Both the position numbers and the translations under genes were made by a program. DNA of 64,000 nt from Paenibacillus sp. LHD-117 (GTDB lineage: Bacteria; Bacillota; Bacilli; Paenibacillales; Paenibacillaceae), in contig NZ_JAVFVT010000033.1 in assembly GCF_030929555.1 (NCBI RefSeq), positions 1 through 64,000 of the forward strand, given 5' to 3'. The notes below the pieces were generated by a model. The model was not told the DNA's origin. It ran no database searches and worked only from the letters and a program-made list of their open reading frames with translations. This document shows, in pieces, positions 42,801 to 49,772 of this stretch; the stretch's first letter is position 1; every line of letters starts with the position of its first letter.

Positions 42801-45131
42801 GTTGCGCGCAGACTTGGCAAGCCACGGCAGCAGCTGCCAATCTCCTCGCGTCCAGCGATGGAGCCTCTTCTGCTGCGATAGGAACGTCGGCGGATGATCG
42901 TCGATCAGCTCGATATCCGACAGCAGGCCCGCCCGGAGGAAGCCGCCTTCCAGCAGGTCGTGGCTGAGCACTGCGTTCTCCGGGATTCGTCCCCCCAGCA
43001 CGCAGTGGAAGACATTCACGTCAAATATGCCTTTGCCCGTGAAGATGCCTTGACCGATGGCGTCCTGATAAGGGTCCGACACTGCAAAGGCGTAAGGGTC
43101 GAGCCCAGGCTCCGAGGCGAACAACGCCGTCAATCTGGACTTGCGCGCGCTCTCGTACGTCATTCCGATCCGCGGCTGAAGCACCCCGTAGCCTTCAACG
43201 ACCTTCTGGCCGCTTTCATCGAGACGCGCTCGGTTATAGGGCAAGTGAATCGCGCCGATCATGCGGCGCGCGCTTTCCAGCGGGAGTCTCGTATCTCCAT
43301 CGAGCGTGATGACGTACTTAATATCGCCTAGCTGACTTTCGTCGCCAGTTACGGCATCGAAGCTGGTATGCCGGTCGCCTCTCAGCAGCTTGGTGAATTC
43401 CTCCAGCTTGCCTCGCTTGCGTTCCCAGCCCATCCATGTCCGTTCCGACGGGTTCCACAATCTCTTGCGGTGGAAGAGATGGAAGGAGGCGTCGGGGTAT
43501 TCCCGATTGAGCCGCTCGATACCCGATTCAGCGGCGCGAATCAGCTCGTCATCCTCCGGCAGCTTCTCCGTCTCGGCGTCCTGGAGATCGCTTAATATGC
43601 CGAAGCGTACATGAGGTTCCCGGTTGGCCAGATAGTGCAGCTCCAGCCTGTCCAGCGTTGCCGCAATATGGTCTACCCGACTCCAAATGACGGGGATGAC
43701 AACCATCGTGGCCGCGTCTGCCGGCACACCCTTAGAGAAGTCGTAGCGAAGCAGCCGATCGGGTCTGGTGACGCGTTCGATCAGCCAATGCACGGCTGTT
43801 ACCGCCCACTCGCTGGCGGGAATGAGAAGCACCGCGATGGCAAGCGCCAGACTGCCGGCAGTAACGGGCGCATCCAAGCCGCCGACGGTGATCGCTAGAG
43901 AAGCGGCCAGCGCGGTCAAAGTGCCTAGCGCGATGAGCTGCATGTATAAGCCCGAAGCACGCCGCTTGAAGCCTGCCTGCGGCAGGGCGCCGGTCTTGCC
44001 GCATAGCTTGAGAGCAGCCTGAAGCAGCCGCATTCCGCGTGAGTCTAGCAAATAATAGGCAGCGAAGCATTGTCTTGGCGGCAGCTGCATCGCCTCAGAC
44101 TCCACGGCAGCCTCCGCTTCATGAACCGAGCTGGCCTCATTGGCCAGTCTTACGGCTTCTGACGCTACCAGATTCTCCGGCACGGCCATCCTGCGGGCGA
44201 GGAGCTCAACGCGATAGCGCAGCGTGTGGCGGCTTCCGCCGTCCAGCCGGGGATAATCCCCCGCATGTTCGGTACGAAGCGTCCGTTCAATGATGCTGAT
44301 GCGCTCGAAGAGCTCGCTGAAGTCCCAGCGGGAGAGCTTCCTTAAGCTGCTTATGACATTGCCGGCGCTGACTTGGTACTCGGCTTGCAGTCTGTATTCG
44401 TATGAAAGGATGGAGTCCAGATCTTCAGGCGAGTTCTCCAGCTTGCAGACCAGCCATTCCCCGACATGGGCGGTATCTTCCGCATGTTCACGCAAATGTT
44501 TGATCAGATGGACGATCATTGCTCCGGAGAGAGGCAGCTCCAAGCGTTCCGCGTCAAGGGCGGCTTTGAACGTCTCAGGTGTCAATTCGGAAGCGGATAT
44601 GCCCGCCAGCATTCTGTCCACCTGAGCGCAGACCGCGCGTCGTTCCTGAAGCGGCTCCACGATAGAAGACAGCCTGCGAATGAGCTCCATCTTGAGGAAG
44701 AGCGGCAGAGACCAAGCTTCTGCCGCCGTAAGGACGGAGATCTCCTGATAAGCGTCCAGATAATCGGCGAACAAACTTTCGTCCAGCACTCCGTCAACGT
44801 ATTCCAGATAAGATTCGCAGAGGGAAGCCGTCCGAGTTCTGGCGCCTGCTCCCAGCGTCGGCAGCCGCTTGGCTGGCAACTCCGTCAGCGCTTCTTGGAT
44901 TTCTCCAAGCTCGGCTTCGAGAAACTCGGAATGGTCGAGGAGCCACTCATCTGCAGGTTGTCCGCAGACAGCGTTCCCGTCATTTAATTCGGCGATATAT
45001 GCGCGAAGCTCCCGTATATCTTCCTCCATTCGGTTCCACAGCGCTGCCGAAGAGATCCTTTTGCCACTGGGATCATGCTCCAGAGCGAGCTTGTGGGCGT
45101 GCTCCCGCATTTTTTCCAGATTCATTCCCAT
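36825..45131 (-). CDS. very large cyclic beta-glucan synthase-type protein (GT84/GH94, NdvB/ChvB-like)
   Basis: The 2768-residue protein has the full layout of NdvB/ChvB/Cgs, which build cyclic beta-1,2-glucan. In order: a helical N-terminal region; membrane segments near residues 398-450; a glycosyltransferase 84 domain (about 460-790) with LDGDTRLP near 607, HDLLEGG and QQKRLHRWTRGDW; a membrane block about 810-960; a glycoamylase-like domain (about 1150-1450, SWSGTMFEYMMPWLLM near 1237); and two GH94-type modules with the catalytic DWNDGM at about 2457. Length is close to the proteobacterial enzymes (about 2830-2870 residues as I recall). No exporter like NdvA/ChvA is adjacent. The frame is unbroken over 8.3 kb, so the gene is functional. 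GGGGGATT precedes ATG 45131. Confidence 0.9.
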   Translation of the reverse strand: MGMNLEKMREHAHKLALEHDPSGKRISSAALWNRMEEDIRELRAYIAELNDGNAVCGQPADEWLLDHSEFLEAELGEIQEALTELPAKRLPTLGAGARTRTASLCESYLEYVDGVLDESLFADYLDAYQEISVLTAAEAWSLPLFLKMELIRRLSSIVEPLQERRAVCAQVDRMLAGISASELTPETFKAALDAERLELPLSGAMIVHLIKHLREHAEDTAHVGEWLVCKLENSPEDLDSILSYEYRLQAEYQVSAGNVISSLRKLSRWDFSELFERISIIERTLRTEHAGDYPRLDGGSRHTLRYRVELLARRMAVPENLVASEAVRLANEASSVHEAEAAVESEAMQLPPRQCFAAYYLLDSRGMRLLQAALKLCGKTGALPQAGFKRRASGLYMQLIALGTLTALAASLAITVGGLDAPVTAGSLALAIAVLLIPASEWAVTAVHWLIERVTRPDRLLRYDFSKGVPADAATMVVIPVIWSRVDHIAATLDRLELHYLANREPHVRFGILSDLQDAETEKLPEDDELIRAAESGIERLNREYPDASFHLFHRKRLWNPSERTWMGWERKRGKLEEFTKLLRGDRHTSFDAVTGDESQLGDIKYVITLDGDTRLPLESARRMIGAIHLPYNRARLDESGQKVVEGYGVLQPRIGMTYESARKSRLTALFASEPGLDPYAFAVSDPYQDAIGQGIFTGKGIFDVNVFHCVLGGRIPENAVLSHDLLEGGFLRAGLLSDIELIDDHPPTFLSQQKRLHRWTRGDWQLLPWLAKSARNARGKRIPTVLSLMTRWQIADNMRRSLLQPALLAMLLLAGSLPGSAMAWYVIMLLTMLLPVFRALLAVSHWIRRPSSLLRTAAHVCLTLLTLPFQSAMLLDAIMRTLYRLLLSRRRLLEWTNQAEVERLADSKGAPPLSGLPGGYLLTALLAASVLLMPGISTAVTTIGLVLALLWCVAPLAVKWLDRSPERVESEFSQEQREELHKLAGDIWSFYEDYVTERNNWLPPDNVQFEPDRGVAHRTSPTNIGMYALCAVAARDFGFIDTAGLVERLDRTIETIERLEKWEGHLYNWYDTESLAPLLPVYVSTVDSGNLVASLIAVKEGLLEWMRVDWGGSAGSTREDGPNRYGGGRFEVAFADELGSRGGSELMNRGNRLLGRIDALVRNPDFRPLHDSRSNLFSLGYHVARRERDEVLYDLLASEARQASFVAIAMGQVPVSHWNALGRTMTKVAGKPALLSWSGTMFEYMMPWLLMRTYRNTVWDSTYKAVVDRQIQYARERRVPFGISESGYYAFDHQLNYQYRAFGVPGLGFKRGLEQDLVLAPYATIMALPYARVEGMNALNQMEKMGGRGRYGYYEALDFTSRRLKQDGKHAVIQSFMAHHQGMSMLTLANLLLPHSMIDRFHRNKEVRAAELLLQERIPVRTKLIRHPALHRLQEEREKNEPTTEAVREFTSPHTATPEACLLSNGRFSTVITASGSGYSSYEGLSVSRWREDPVRDSWGSFIYIRDVSTGSLWSPSFQPSRIETQHLRVRFEPDKATFEQSFDDVSARMEICVSPESDAEIRRITLTNNSNEPKLLEVTTFVELALANPIADDAHTAFSKLFIRTAYEERSGCLVASRRTREAKDQALWAAHSLSAEGATVGGLEFETDRAAFIGRGYRLEEPQSIRSRLKGKTGSVADPAFVMRRRVGIEPGRQAVLYAVTSVASTREVALEAAASLTKPQAVERAFQLAWTRSRIELRSLGLELADAFVFQRLAAQVLYTPPLSGDRSLRIEANVKGQPGLWAFGISGDRPLVAAEIDNRSRMPFIMKLLAGHEYLRRLGIRFDLALLNGSEEGYEQELQDALSRAVEHGIDRFGAGHGSIVVIPAMQLSADNLTLILAVARLTLRANGPSLAVQLKLLRRSGEAGEGVRGLKRAAERGPSRKARAGTAAAENTEHALLRTPEDHSRNLVGTSGSVSLNPRDVLFYNGWGGFTPDGKQYKLLIKGGNHLPAPWINVLSNPGFGAIVSELGTGYTFWRNSRECKLTPWSNDPVLDPPGELGFLRDEDTGQAWALTPSAGEDPAPYLVTHGLGSTVFEHVRGGIRHELSMFVPMEDPVKIMRLKLRNDSGAARKLSVTYYAEWVIGVQRQSNASFISSEWDEDAEILTAQNRYQEIFREATPFLGVFTEQGDDDDQEVSWTSDQLGFIGRNGSVLQPAALSRTRLDKQAGVHYASCGAVQRKLILQAGEKTEVIVLLGCGTSRNHAAELARRYAIASSCDEAWQETSRYWEETLGQIVVDTPSQETNILLNGWLLYQSLACRMWARTAFYQAGGAFGFRDQLQDSLAILHTRPELTRKQILLSASHQYEEGDVQHWWHEETSRGIRTLFSDDLLWLPYTVSRYIEHTGDASILDEIAPYITSDTLREGEHERYEETIRSQHSGTVYEHCMRAVDKSLSRIGEHGLPHIGVGDWNDGMNLVGDEGRGESVWLGWFLCEVLRRLEPLCLMRGDEARGEQYLRERNQLADAIHKHGWDGQWYRRAFTDAGAWLGSLYNEECRIDAIAQSWSVISGAAPEDRALQAMQSFDRELVDREMAVARLLTPPFDRTEPSPGYIQGYPPGIRENGAQYTHGVIWSIVAWSKLGRGDKAFELFRMLNPINHTRTDREVRTYYGEPYVMAADVYTAEPHQGHAGWTWYTGASSWMYQSGIEWILGIRKQGDKLILNPCVPSDWPGFKVAYRFGGTRYLLDFRREYDEVASFELEAGPESFMKLEDNGGERVVSIKLT

Positions 45132-45426
45132 TTTTTGTAATCCCCCATGGGTGTCATTGTCTATAATTTCACTTCATTACCATTCCGCTAATTGGCGAAA
45201 TTTATAAGTCGATATGGAGAAAGAGTTTCATATTTTTGCTAGCCGAAATATCGCTTGACAAGTAGCAAGAATAGGAAAAACAGCAGCAGCTTAAGAAGCG
45301 ACATGTTTCGGTAAGCGCTCGAGGTGTAAGATTGTTCTCAATAGCCGGCATAGACTGAATAGGAAATTGTCTCGGTCGGTGTACCGATTGACGGAAGCGA
45401 AATAAGTATGGCGGAGGGATGGCAAG
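45132..45426. other. intergenic region, no gene seen
   Basis: This stretch separates the glucan synthase gene from the divergent pseudogene. It is AT-rich near 45140-45260, where the promoter of the large gene must lie. GGCGGAGGGATGGCAAG at 45411-45426 is the old ribosome binding site of the decayed gene. No repeats or conserved motif stood out. Confidence 0.5.
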
Positions 45427-46200
45427 ATGAGAGAACGAACCGAAGAAGACAAGTTGGCGTTCTACGATAAAGTGATGGGCATGGACGTATTCGACACGCA
45501 TTCGCACCTGGTCGGGGATACGCTCGGTGCGCGCAGAGATCAGGCATAACCTCGATGCCTACAAGGAGTCGGGCTGCCCGGGCATTATGAACACTTTTCC
45601 GGCATATGCCGCAAGCGTCAATCGCCGCTACACGATTGGTCCAGGCAGCAGCGGGGACGAAATTTTGATGGAGCTGCTGCATGAAGTATGCGCCGGAGCC
45701 GCGCGGAACGGCTTGTTCGTCCAGTTCTTTCTGGGAGTCGAACGTTCCTGGTGCGGGGAGGCCGTACCGGCGAACGATACGCAGCGGATTCTGAAGCTGT
45801 CGGCACTATTCGACACCTACCGCTGCGCATTCGAGCTAGTACCGGCCTCGAATCTGAACAATCTGGATGCGGTGCAAGCCGCCTGGGATTTCCCGAACGT
45901 CACGTCGGGGGGGGGGGATGTGGTGGTTTAATTTTCGCAGAAGCACATATCGGGACAGTATGCAGTATCGGCTGTGAGGCGCTTCCCGCCAGTCAAAGCT
46001 CCATCGTCGTATCGGATGCGTGCAACATCGAATGGTGCTTCGGCAAGGTATGGGCGATCAAGCGGATTGCGGCAGAGTTTTTGTGGGAGCAGATGGAGTC
46101 GGGCTGGTTAGACGAAGAGACGGCGCTTCATACGGCGGAGGAGTGGCTGTACCGGAGCGCCGCCCGAAGGTACGGCTGCGAAGGCCATTCGTCCACGTAA
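45427..46200 (+). pseudogene. decayed amidohydrolase (uronate isomerase-like TIM barrel)
   Basis: Pieces of one protein occur in different frames. The first piece (45427-45549) encodes the N terminus with the metal motif VFDTHSHLVGDTLGAR and then stops. A second frame (to about 45917) continues with NLDAYKESGCPG, GLFVQFFLGVERSWCGEAVPAND and NLDAVQAAWDFPNV. After a run of eleven G residues (45907-45917) the frame changes to MWWFNFRRSTYRDSMQYRL, then shifts again at about 45975 to EALPASQSSIVVSDACNIEW and runs to the stop at 46200. A middle portion of perhaps 150 residues seems deleted between the first two pieces. With at least two frameshifts and a deletion the gene is dead. Confidence 0.8.
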
Positions 46201-46270
46201 GCGGACCCGGAAGATCATCGCGATGTTGCAAGATGATAATAACGATGGGGAGAAGAAAAGAGCAACGCGA

Positions 46271-46541
46271 TTGAAGGCGATAATGGTCGGGCTCGGAAGC
46301 TCGGGCTTCAGCTGGTATAAGAGGCTGAGGGATAGAGGCTTGCTTCTTGCCGTCGTGGAAACGGGCCACGCCATGAAGGAGAAGATGGGGAACGATCCTT
46401 TTCCATTCTAAACGTCTCGGAAGGATGTTCTCGATCGGGAGATGCGGATTTTCTTGTCAACGCTACGTCTCTCCCGCCGCGCATACGCCTGTCAATTATG
46501 CGGCATTCGACAATCCCCACGCATTCTGTAAATCCGAATGA
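46271..46541 (+). pseudogene. N-terminal remnant of a Gfo/Idh/MocA-type oxidoreductase
   Basis: From a TTG at 46271 the frame reads KAIMVGLGSSGFSWYKRL, a dinucleotide-binding start, then MKEKMGNDPFPF and a stop at 46409-46411. Further fragments in shifted frames follow: DVLDREMR, DFLVNAT and VNYAAFDNPHAF, which suit the next strands of the same fold, ending at a stop at 46539-46541. The rest, including the EKP motif, is missing and is replaced by an insertion-sequence fragment. It belonged to the same lost catabolic cluster as the preceding pseudogene. Confidence 0.65.
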
Positions 46542-46550
46542 TGTCCGAAG

Positions 46551-46697
46551 CAGAATGCGTCTAGCTTCTTCATCCAAGCGTAAAGCTGACGGCGATTAAT
46601 TGTGGTTGGCTTTGCACCAATGGGTTGCCTTCTGGCCACTTGCACGGAACGCCTTGATCTGCACTTCCCATTTCATTCGAATCTCGTCTCTACCCAT
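46551..46697 (-). pseudogene. fragment of an IS66-type TnpA accessory gene
   Basis: From ATG 46697 with GAGGAGG upstream, 33 codons encode MGRDEIRMKWEVQIKAFRAS and following GQKATHWCKANH, the N terminus of the small IS66-family protein. After a stop at 46596-46598 the neighbouring frame continues INRRQLYAWMKKLDAF, the expected helix-turn-helix part. So one frameshift and loss of everything downstream make it a relic. Its insertion probably truncated the adjoining oxidoreductase. Confidence 0.65.
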
Positions 46698-46702
46698 AGA
46701 AA

Positions 46703-46734
46703 AATCCTCCTCTGATTGGCTTCTGAGGAGGATT
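46703..46734. repeat. 10-bp perfect hairpin covering the IS fragment's ribosome binding site
   Basis: AATCCTCCTC at 46703-46712 pairs with GAGGAGGATT at 46725-46734. In the minus-strand message the GAGGAGG of the IS66-type gene is in the 3' arm, so translation would be blocked when folded, a common way to keep transposition low. Confidence 0.6.
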
Positions 46735-46836
46735 ATCTCATAGCGACTGCGCGATTCGAAGGTGGGGAAGATTTGACGCTTACTTTAATAAAACTGGCTG
46801 TAATTAAAAGGGCAAGATATCCTAAGACCGAATGTA

Positions 46837-46899
46837 TTCTTCTACCCAGCTTGCATCTGGGTAGAAGAAACAGAGCAGTCGGCTTAAGACCACTCTGTT
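46837..46899. repeat. two adjacent stable hairpins
   Basis: A perfect 13-bp stem (TTCTTCTACCCAG at 46837-46849 with 46857-46869) is followed directly by AACAGAGCAGTC/GACCACTCTGTT (46869-46880 with 46888-46899). They lie behind the stop of the minus-strand membrane protein gene and may end its transcript, although no T-run is obvious. The stretch 46740-46836 holds nothing recognisable. Confidence 0.5.
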
Positions 46900-46916
46900 C
46901 CTCAAAGGTATAGGGT

Positions 46917-47747
46917 CTATTTATCACCATTATGTTCCGAAATAGGCGGATTCCAAGTGAGCATATCGAAGACGACCCATTTTCCATCCGGGTTTATAAT
47001 CGTAATCTTAAATTGATGTTCCCCCGATTCTGCCGCTTGTTTTCCTCCAAACTTAAAATCGACTACATAACTTTCGTAAAGCTCCTCAACTACATACTCA
47101 GTAGGCTCTCCATCAATATATTTCGCATGGTTTTTTTCTCGTTGTTCTCTTTCTGCTTGTGTTTCTTCTACCCCTTCAGGAGAAAAAACATCTTTCTCAG
47201 TCCAATTGTTTTCTTCAATTACTTTTTTCCAATATTCTTGATTGAGTCGTACAGATTCTTCGTAAGAAATTTCTTTACCCGTACTTTTCTCAATCATTTT
47301 TGCTTTATGGTCTGGTGCCGGTATCTTTGTGAATTCATAATCTACATTCTGCCAAGCATTTTCTCCAAAAAGGGATACGACCGAATCATGTTGATATTTA
47401 TAAAATGGAGTAAAATCTAGTTCGGCATGATTTTGTGGAGGAATTTTATCGGGTAGTGTGCCTGCCTCATTGGGATCAGACTCTGTGTTGCCTGCACTCG
47501 CATTTGGCCATAGCTCCCGCATTTCAGAGTATTTCTCCTGCTCCATGAGTGAAAGATAGGTTTTTACAACTTCATCGCGAGGATCCTTGCTGGCAGGCGA
47601 TTCAGTAACCGAAGAACCAGGTGTTGTAGTATCGATTGCGCTTGGTTGATTTGAATTCGTATAAATCGTAATGACATAAAATAAGGCAGCCACCAAAACG
47701 AATAATAATAGAATTGGCACAGTTAGTTTAAGAGTTAATTTTTTCAT
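46917..47747 (-). CDS. membrane-anchored protein of unknown function
   Basis: The 276-residue protein has an N-terminal membrane segment (about residues 8-28), a Ser/Thr/Pro linker to about 55 and an outside domain rich in Glu, Lys and Tyr. AGAGGTGTACTT precedes the ATG. The DNA is much richer in A and T than the core genes, which suggests transfer. It lies 27 bases after the stop of a secreted peptidase gene on the same strand, so the two probably form an operon. Not recognised. Confidence 0.65.
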   Translation of the reverse strand: MKKLTLKLTVPILLLFVLVAALFYVITIYTNSNQPSAIDTTTPGSSVTESPASKDPRDEVVKTYLSLMEQEKYSEMRELWPNASAGNTESDPNEAGTLPDKIPPQNHAELDFTPFYKYQHDSVVSLFGENAWQNVDYEFTKIPAPDHKAKMIEKSTGKEISYEESVRLNQEYWKKVIEENNWTEKDVFSPEGVEETQAEREQREKNHAKYIDGEPTEYVVEELYESYVVDFKFGGKQAAESGEHQFKITIINPDGKWVVFDMLTWNPPISEHNGDK

Positions 47748-47774
47748 AAGTACACCTCTTCATCTGTAATTTAG

Positions 47775-48860
47775 TTACGGACCAAATTGAGCAGTGTCAT
47801 ATCCCGGTTGACGCTGAAGATGCAACCAATAAGAACCGTCACGTGGCATTGTCTCAATTTCGTACCCTCCAGATTTTCCATTTGACACTCTAGTTCTCCA
47901 GTATGAAGTGCCTACAGCAATGGGAGTACTGCTTGTATATTTGAATTCATTATATACACTGTTGTATAAGCTTTGTCCGCCAGCGTCGAATGCACGTCCA
48001 CGCATGTGAAAACTTCTGTCCCATGAACCATCCGTTGTACTATTATTTTTCCATGAACGGAATGCACTAGACACAGACATGGATGAGTTCCCATTATAGT
48101 GGAATCTTACGTTCTCCAGAGACTGTAACTGATTCACAGAAAACTTTAGTTGTCTGTGATAAGCAGTTCCACTTGTATAGGCAGATGTACACCATACTTC
48201 ATTAACTTTAAAATTATCTGAAAGTTGTGTAGTTCCGAGGGAAGTCGTCCAGTTGGTGATCCATGGTCCACCTACAATATAATGATTAGAATCAGCGAAA
48301 GGAGTAGTGCTATTAACTCTGAAATCAAAAACCTTTACTTGATCTGATGCAGAATCATAGTGGATAACCAAGGAACCTAATTGAAACGCTGCTGCCGTCA
48401 ATCGAACATAACGAACGCCATCAATCATTTGTGCAGCCTTTTCTGTGGTGCCGGACCAAGTTAACGTGTTAGTTTTATTAGTGCTGGTGGCAGGATAATT
48501 TATTGTATACTGATTTTCGGTTGTGAAGGATGTTGATCCATTAACAAACCTGATAATCTGTCCATTACGGGTAATCTTCCATGTGTTTCCACTGGATTCG
48601 GATGTAAAAGTTGCACCTAAGATTTGAACTAGATCATCGACTTTGACCATAGTATACCCATCAACATTCTTCCCAGTTCTAAGCACGGTGTTTGATGTGG
48701 CTGGAACCTCCCCTGTCCCCCCTCCGACATTAGAAAATAATATTGTTTGATTGGTCGTTGCTGCGTGAACTGAGTCTTGTGAAAAGAAGAAAAAGGCTAT
48801 TCCCAAGACAGCGCTGATTAAAAAAACGGTTCCGTGTTTGACGAGTGGCTTAAGACACAT
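47775..48860 (-). CDS. secreted M15-type metallopeptidase with stalk-like N-terminal domain
   Basis: The 361-residue protein has a signal peptide ending near SVHAATT. Residues about 40-190 resemble a copper amine oxidase N-type stalk domain (VKVDDLVQILGATFTSE...WKITRNGQIIRF). The C-terminal region carries an M15 peptidase pattern, SFHMRGRAFDAGG (His285 and Asp292) and WLHLQ (His347), which supply three zinc ligands as in VanY and phage endolysins. A cell-wall D,D- or L,D-peptidase activity is likely. GGAGGTATTGTGA precedes the ATG. Codon use is AT-rich, unlike the core genes. Confidence 0.7.
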   Translation of the reverse strand: MCLKPLVKHGTVFLISAVLGIAFFFFSQDSVHAATTNQTILFSNVGGGTGEVPATSNTVLRTGKNVDGYTMVKVDDLVQILGATFTSESSGNTWKITRNGQIIRFVNGSTSFTTENQYTINYPATSTNKTNTLTWSGTTEKAAQMIDGVRYVRLTAAAFQLGSLVIHYDSASDQVKVFDFRVNSTTPFADSNHYIVGGPWITNWTTSLGTTQLSDNFKVNEVWCTSAYTSGTAYHRQLKFSVNQLQSLENVRFHYNGNSSMSVSSAFRSWKNNSTTDGSWDRSFHMRGRAFDAGGQSLYNSVYNEFKYTSSTPIAVGTSYWRTRVSNGKSGGYEIETMPRDGSYWLHLQRQPGYDTAQFGP

Positions 48861-49552
48861 TCACAATACCTCCATTAATAGAATGTAGGATCATATGTCC
48901 GCATAAGAAATATTACCTACTTATGGCAAGAATAGCATGCATTTCTTTTTTTGTAAATGAATATTTAATATATAAAGATAGTGTATATCAAAATGATTGT
49001 GCCTAAACTGTCGGCTGGATTTGGAGAAAAAATAGATATAGAACAACTTTCAAAAATATCGAATTCACTGTGATGTCTTCGTACAAAAAGTATGAGGTGA
49101 TTCGCGTATTATTATGAAGTGGAACTCCCCTTCTGATGAAGGATGGATTGAATAAGCCGAAGGAGAAAAAGGTAGCGAGTTGCTTGTGAAGCCTCCTTTT
49201 TTGCTGTGGCGTGATGACTAAATGCGAAATCAACTGCATATCACTCGACAATTTATTATTAAGAACCTCTAACCCTAATCGGTATAATTTATTGTCTCGA
49301 ATGGCACGCTGTCATTATTTTGAGCGATTTCTAAAACGACAGTTGCCTCTGTAGTGATAGGTCTTGAGTCGAACTCATCTTGAGGCTGCCTATACAATAA
49401 ACACTTCCTTTCTTGATTTTGTTGCCATATTACAAAAAAATATTTTGTAGCCCAGTTACTTCTAATCATGGACATGTTTCCTTTGTCCTCCTGCTGTCCT
49501 ACCGAACAACAATGGACAACCGTCCCTACAAGTCCCTCCCGCGCACACGCCT
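48861..49552. other. AT-rich intergenic region without a supported gene
   Basis: About 690 bases between the peptidase gene and the tRNA-Arg terminator. Short open frames exist on both strands (for example 49003-49251 minus), but they lack ribosome binding sites and look like noise. Base composition matches the AT-rich genes to the left, so it probably belongs to the same acquired patch. Confidence 0.5.
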
Positions 49553-49591
49553 ACAAAAACAAAAAAAGAACCGCACACCAGTGCGGTTCTT
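49553..49591 (-). terminator. terminator of tRNA-Arg
   Basis: On the minus strand AAGAACCGCAC pairs perfectly with GTGCGGTTCTT around a four-base loop and is followed by a long T-run (A-run on the plus strand at 49553-49567). Confidence 0.9.
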
Positions 49592-49604
49592 GAATGTTTA
49601 TATA

Positions 49605-49681
49605 TGGCGCGCCCGATACGATTCGAACGTACGACCTGCAGTTTAGGAAACTGTCGCTCTATCCTGCTGAGCTACGGGCGC
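49605..49681 (-). tRNA. tRNA-Arg (anticodon CCU)
   Basis: On the minus strand GCGCCCG pairs with CGGGCGC, followed by G and an encoded CCA. D-arm TAGCTCAGCAGGATAGAGC, anticodon loop TTCCTAA (CCU) and T-arm ACGTTCGAATCGT are all regular. It lies at the right edge of an AT-rich accessory patch, with its 3' end facing that patch. Confidence 0.96.
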
Positions 49682-49693
49682 GCAACATTAGTT

Positions 49694-49723
49694 ATTTTAA
49701 CACGAGTCTTTCTGGACGTGCAA
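49694..49723 (-). promoter_or_regulatory. promoter of tRNA-Arg
   Basis: On the minus strand TTGCAC (49723-49718), an 18-base spacer and TAAAAT (49699-49694) preceded by TGT, 12 bases before the tRNA. Confidence 0.55.
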
Positions 49724-49772
49724 CCCGCAACCGCCGCAACTGCTGGCGCAGCTTCAAAGATATGCCGATAGA

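Noticed and set aside
36825..45131. Non-ribosomal peptide or polyketide synthase, considered because of the size
   Set aside because: The motifs LDGDTRLP, QQKRLHRWTRGDW and DWNDGM identify a GT84/GH94 glucan synthase; no carrier-protein or adenylation motifs occur.
45907..45917. Phase-variable switch of a functional gene at the G tract
   Set aside because: The gene is also broken by a large deletion and another frameshift, so tract length alone would not restore it.
49003..49251. 82-codon frame on the minus strand
   Set aside because: No ribosome binding site and no recognisable pattern; probably chance in AT-rich DNA.
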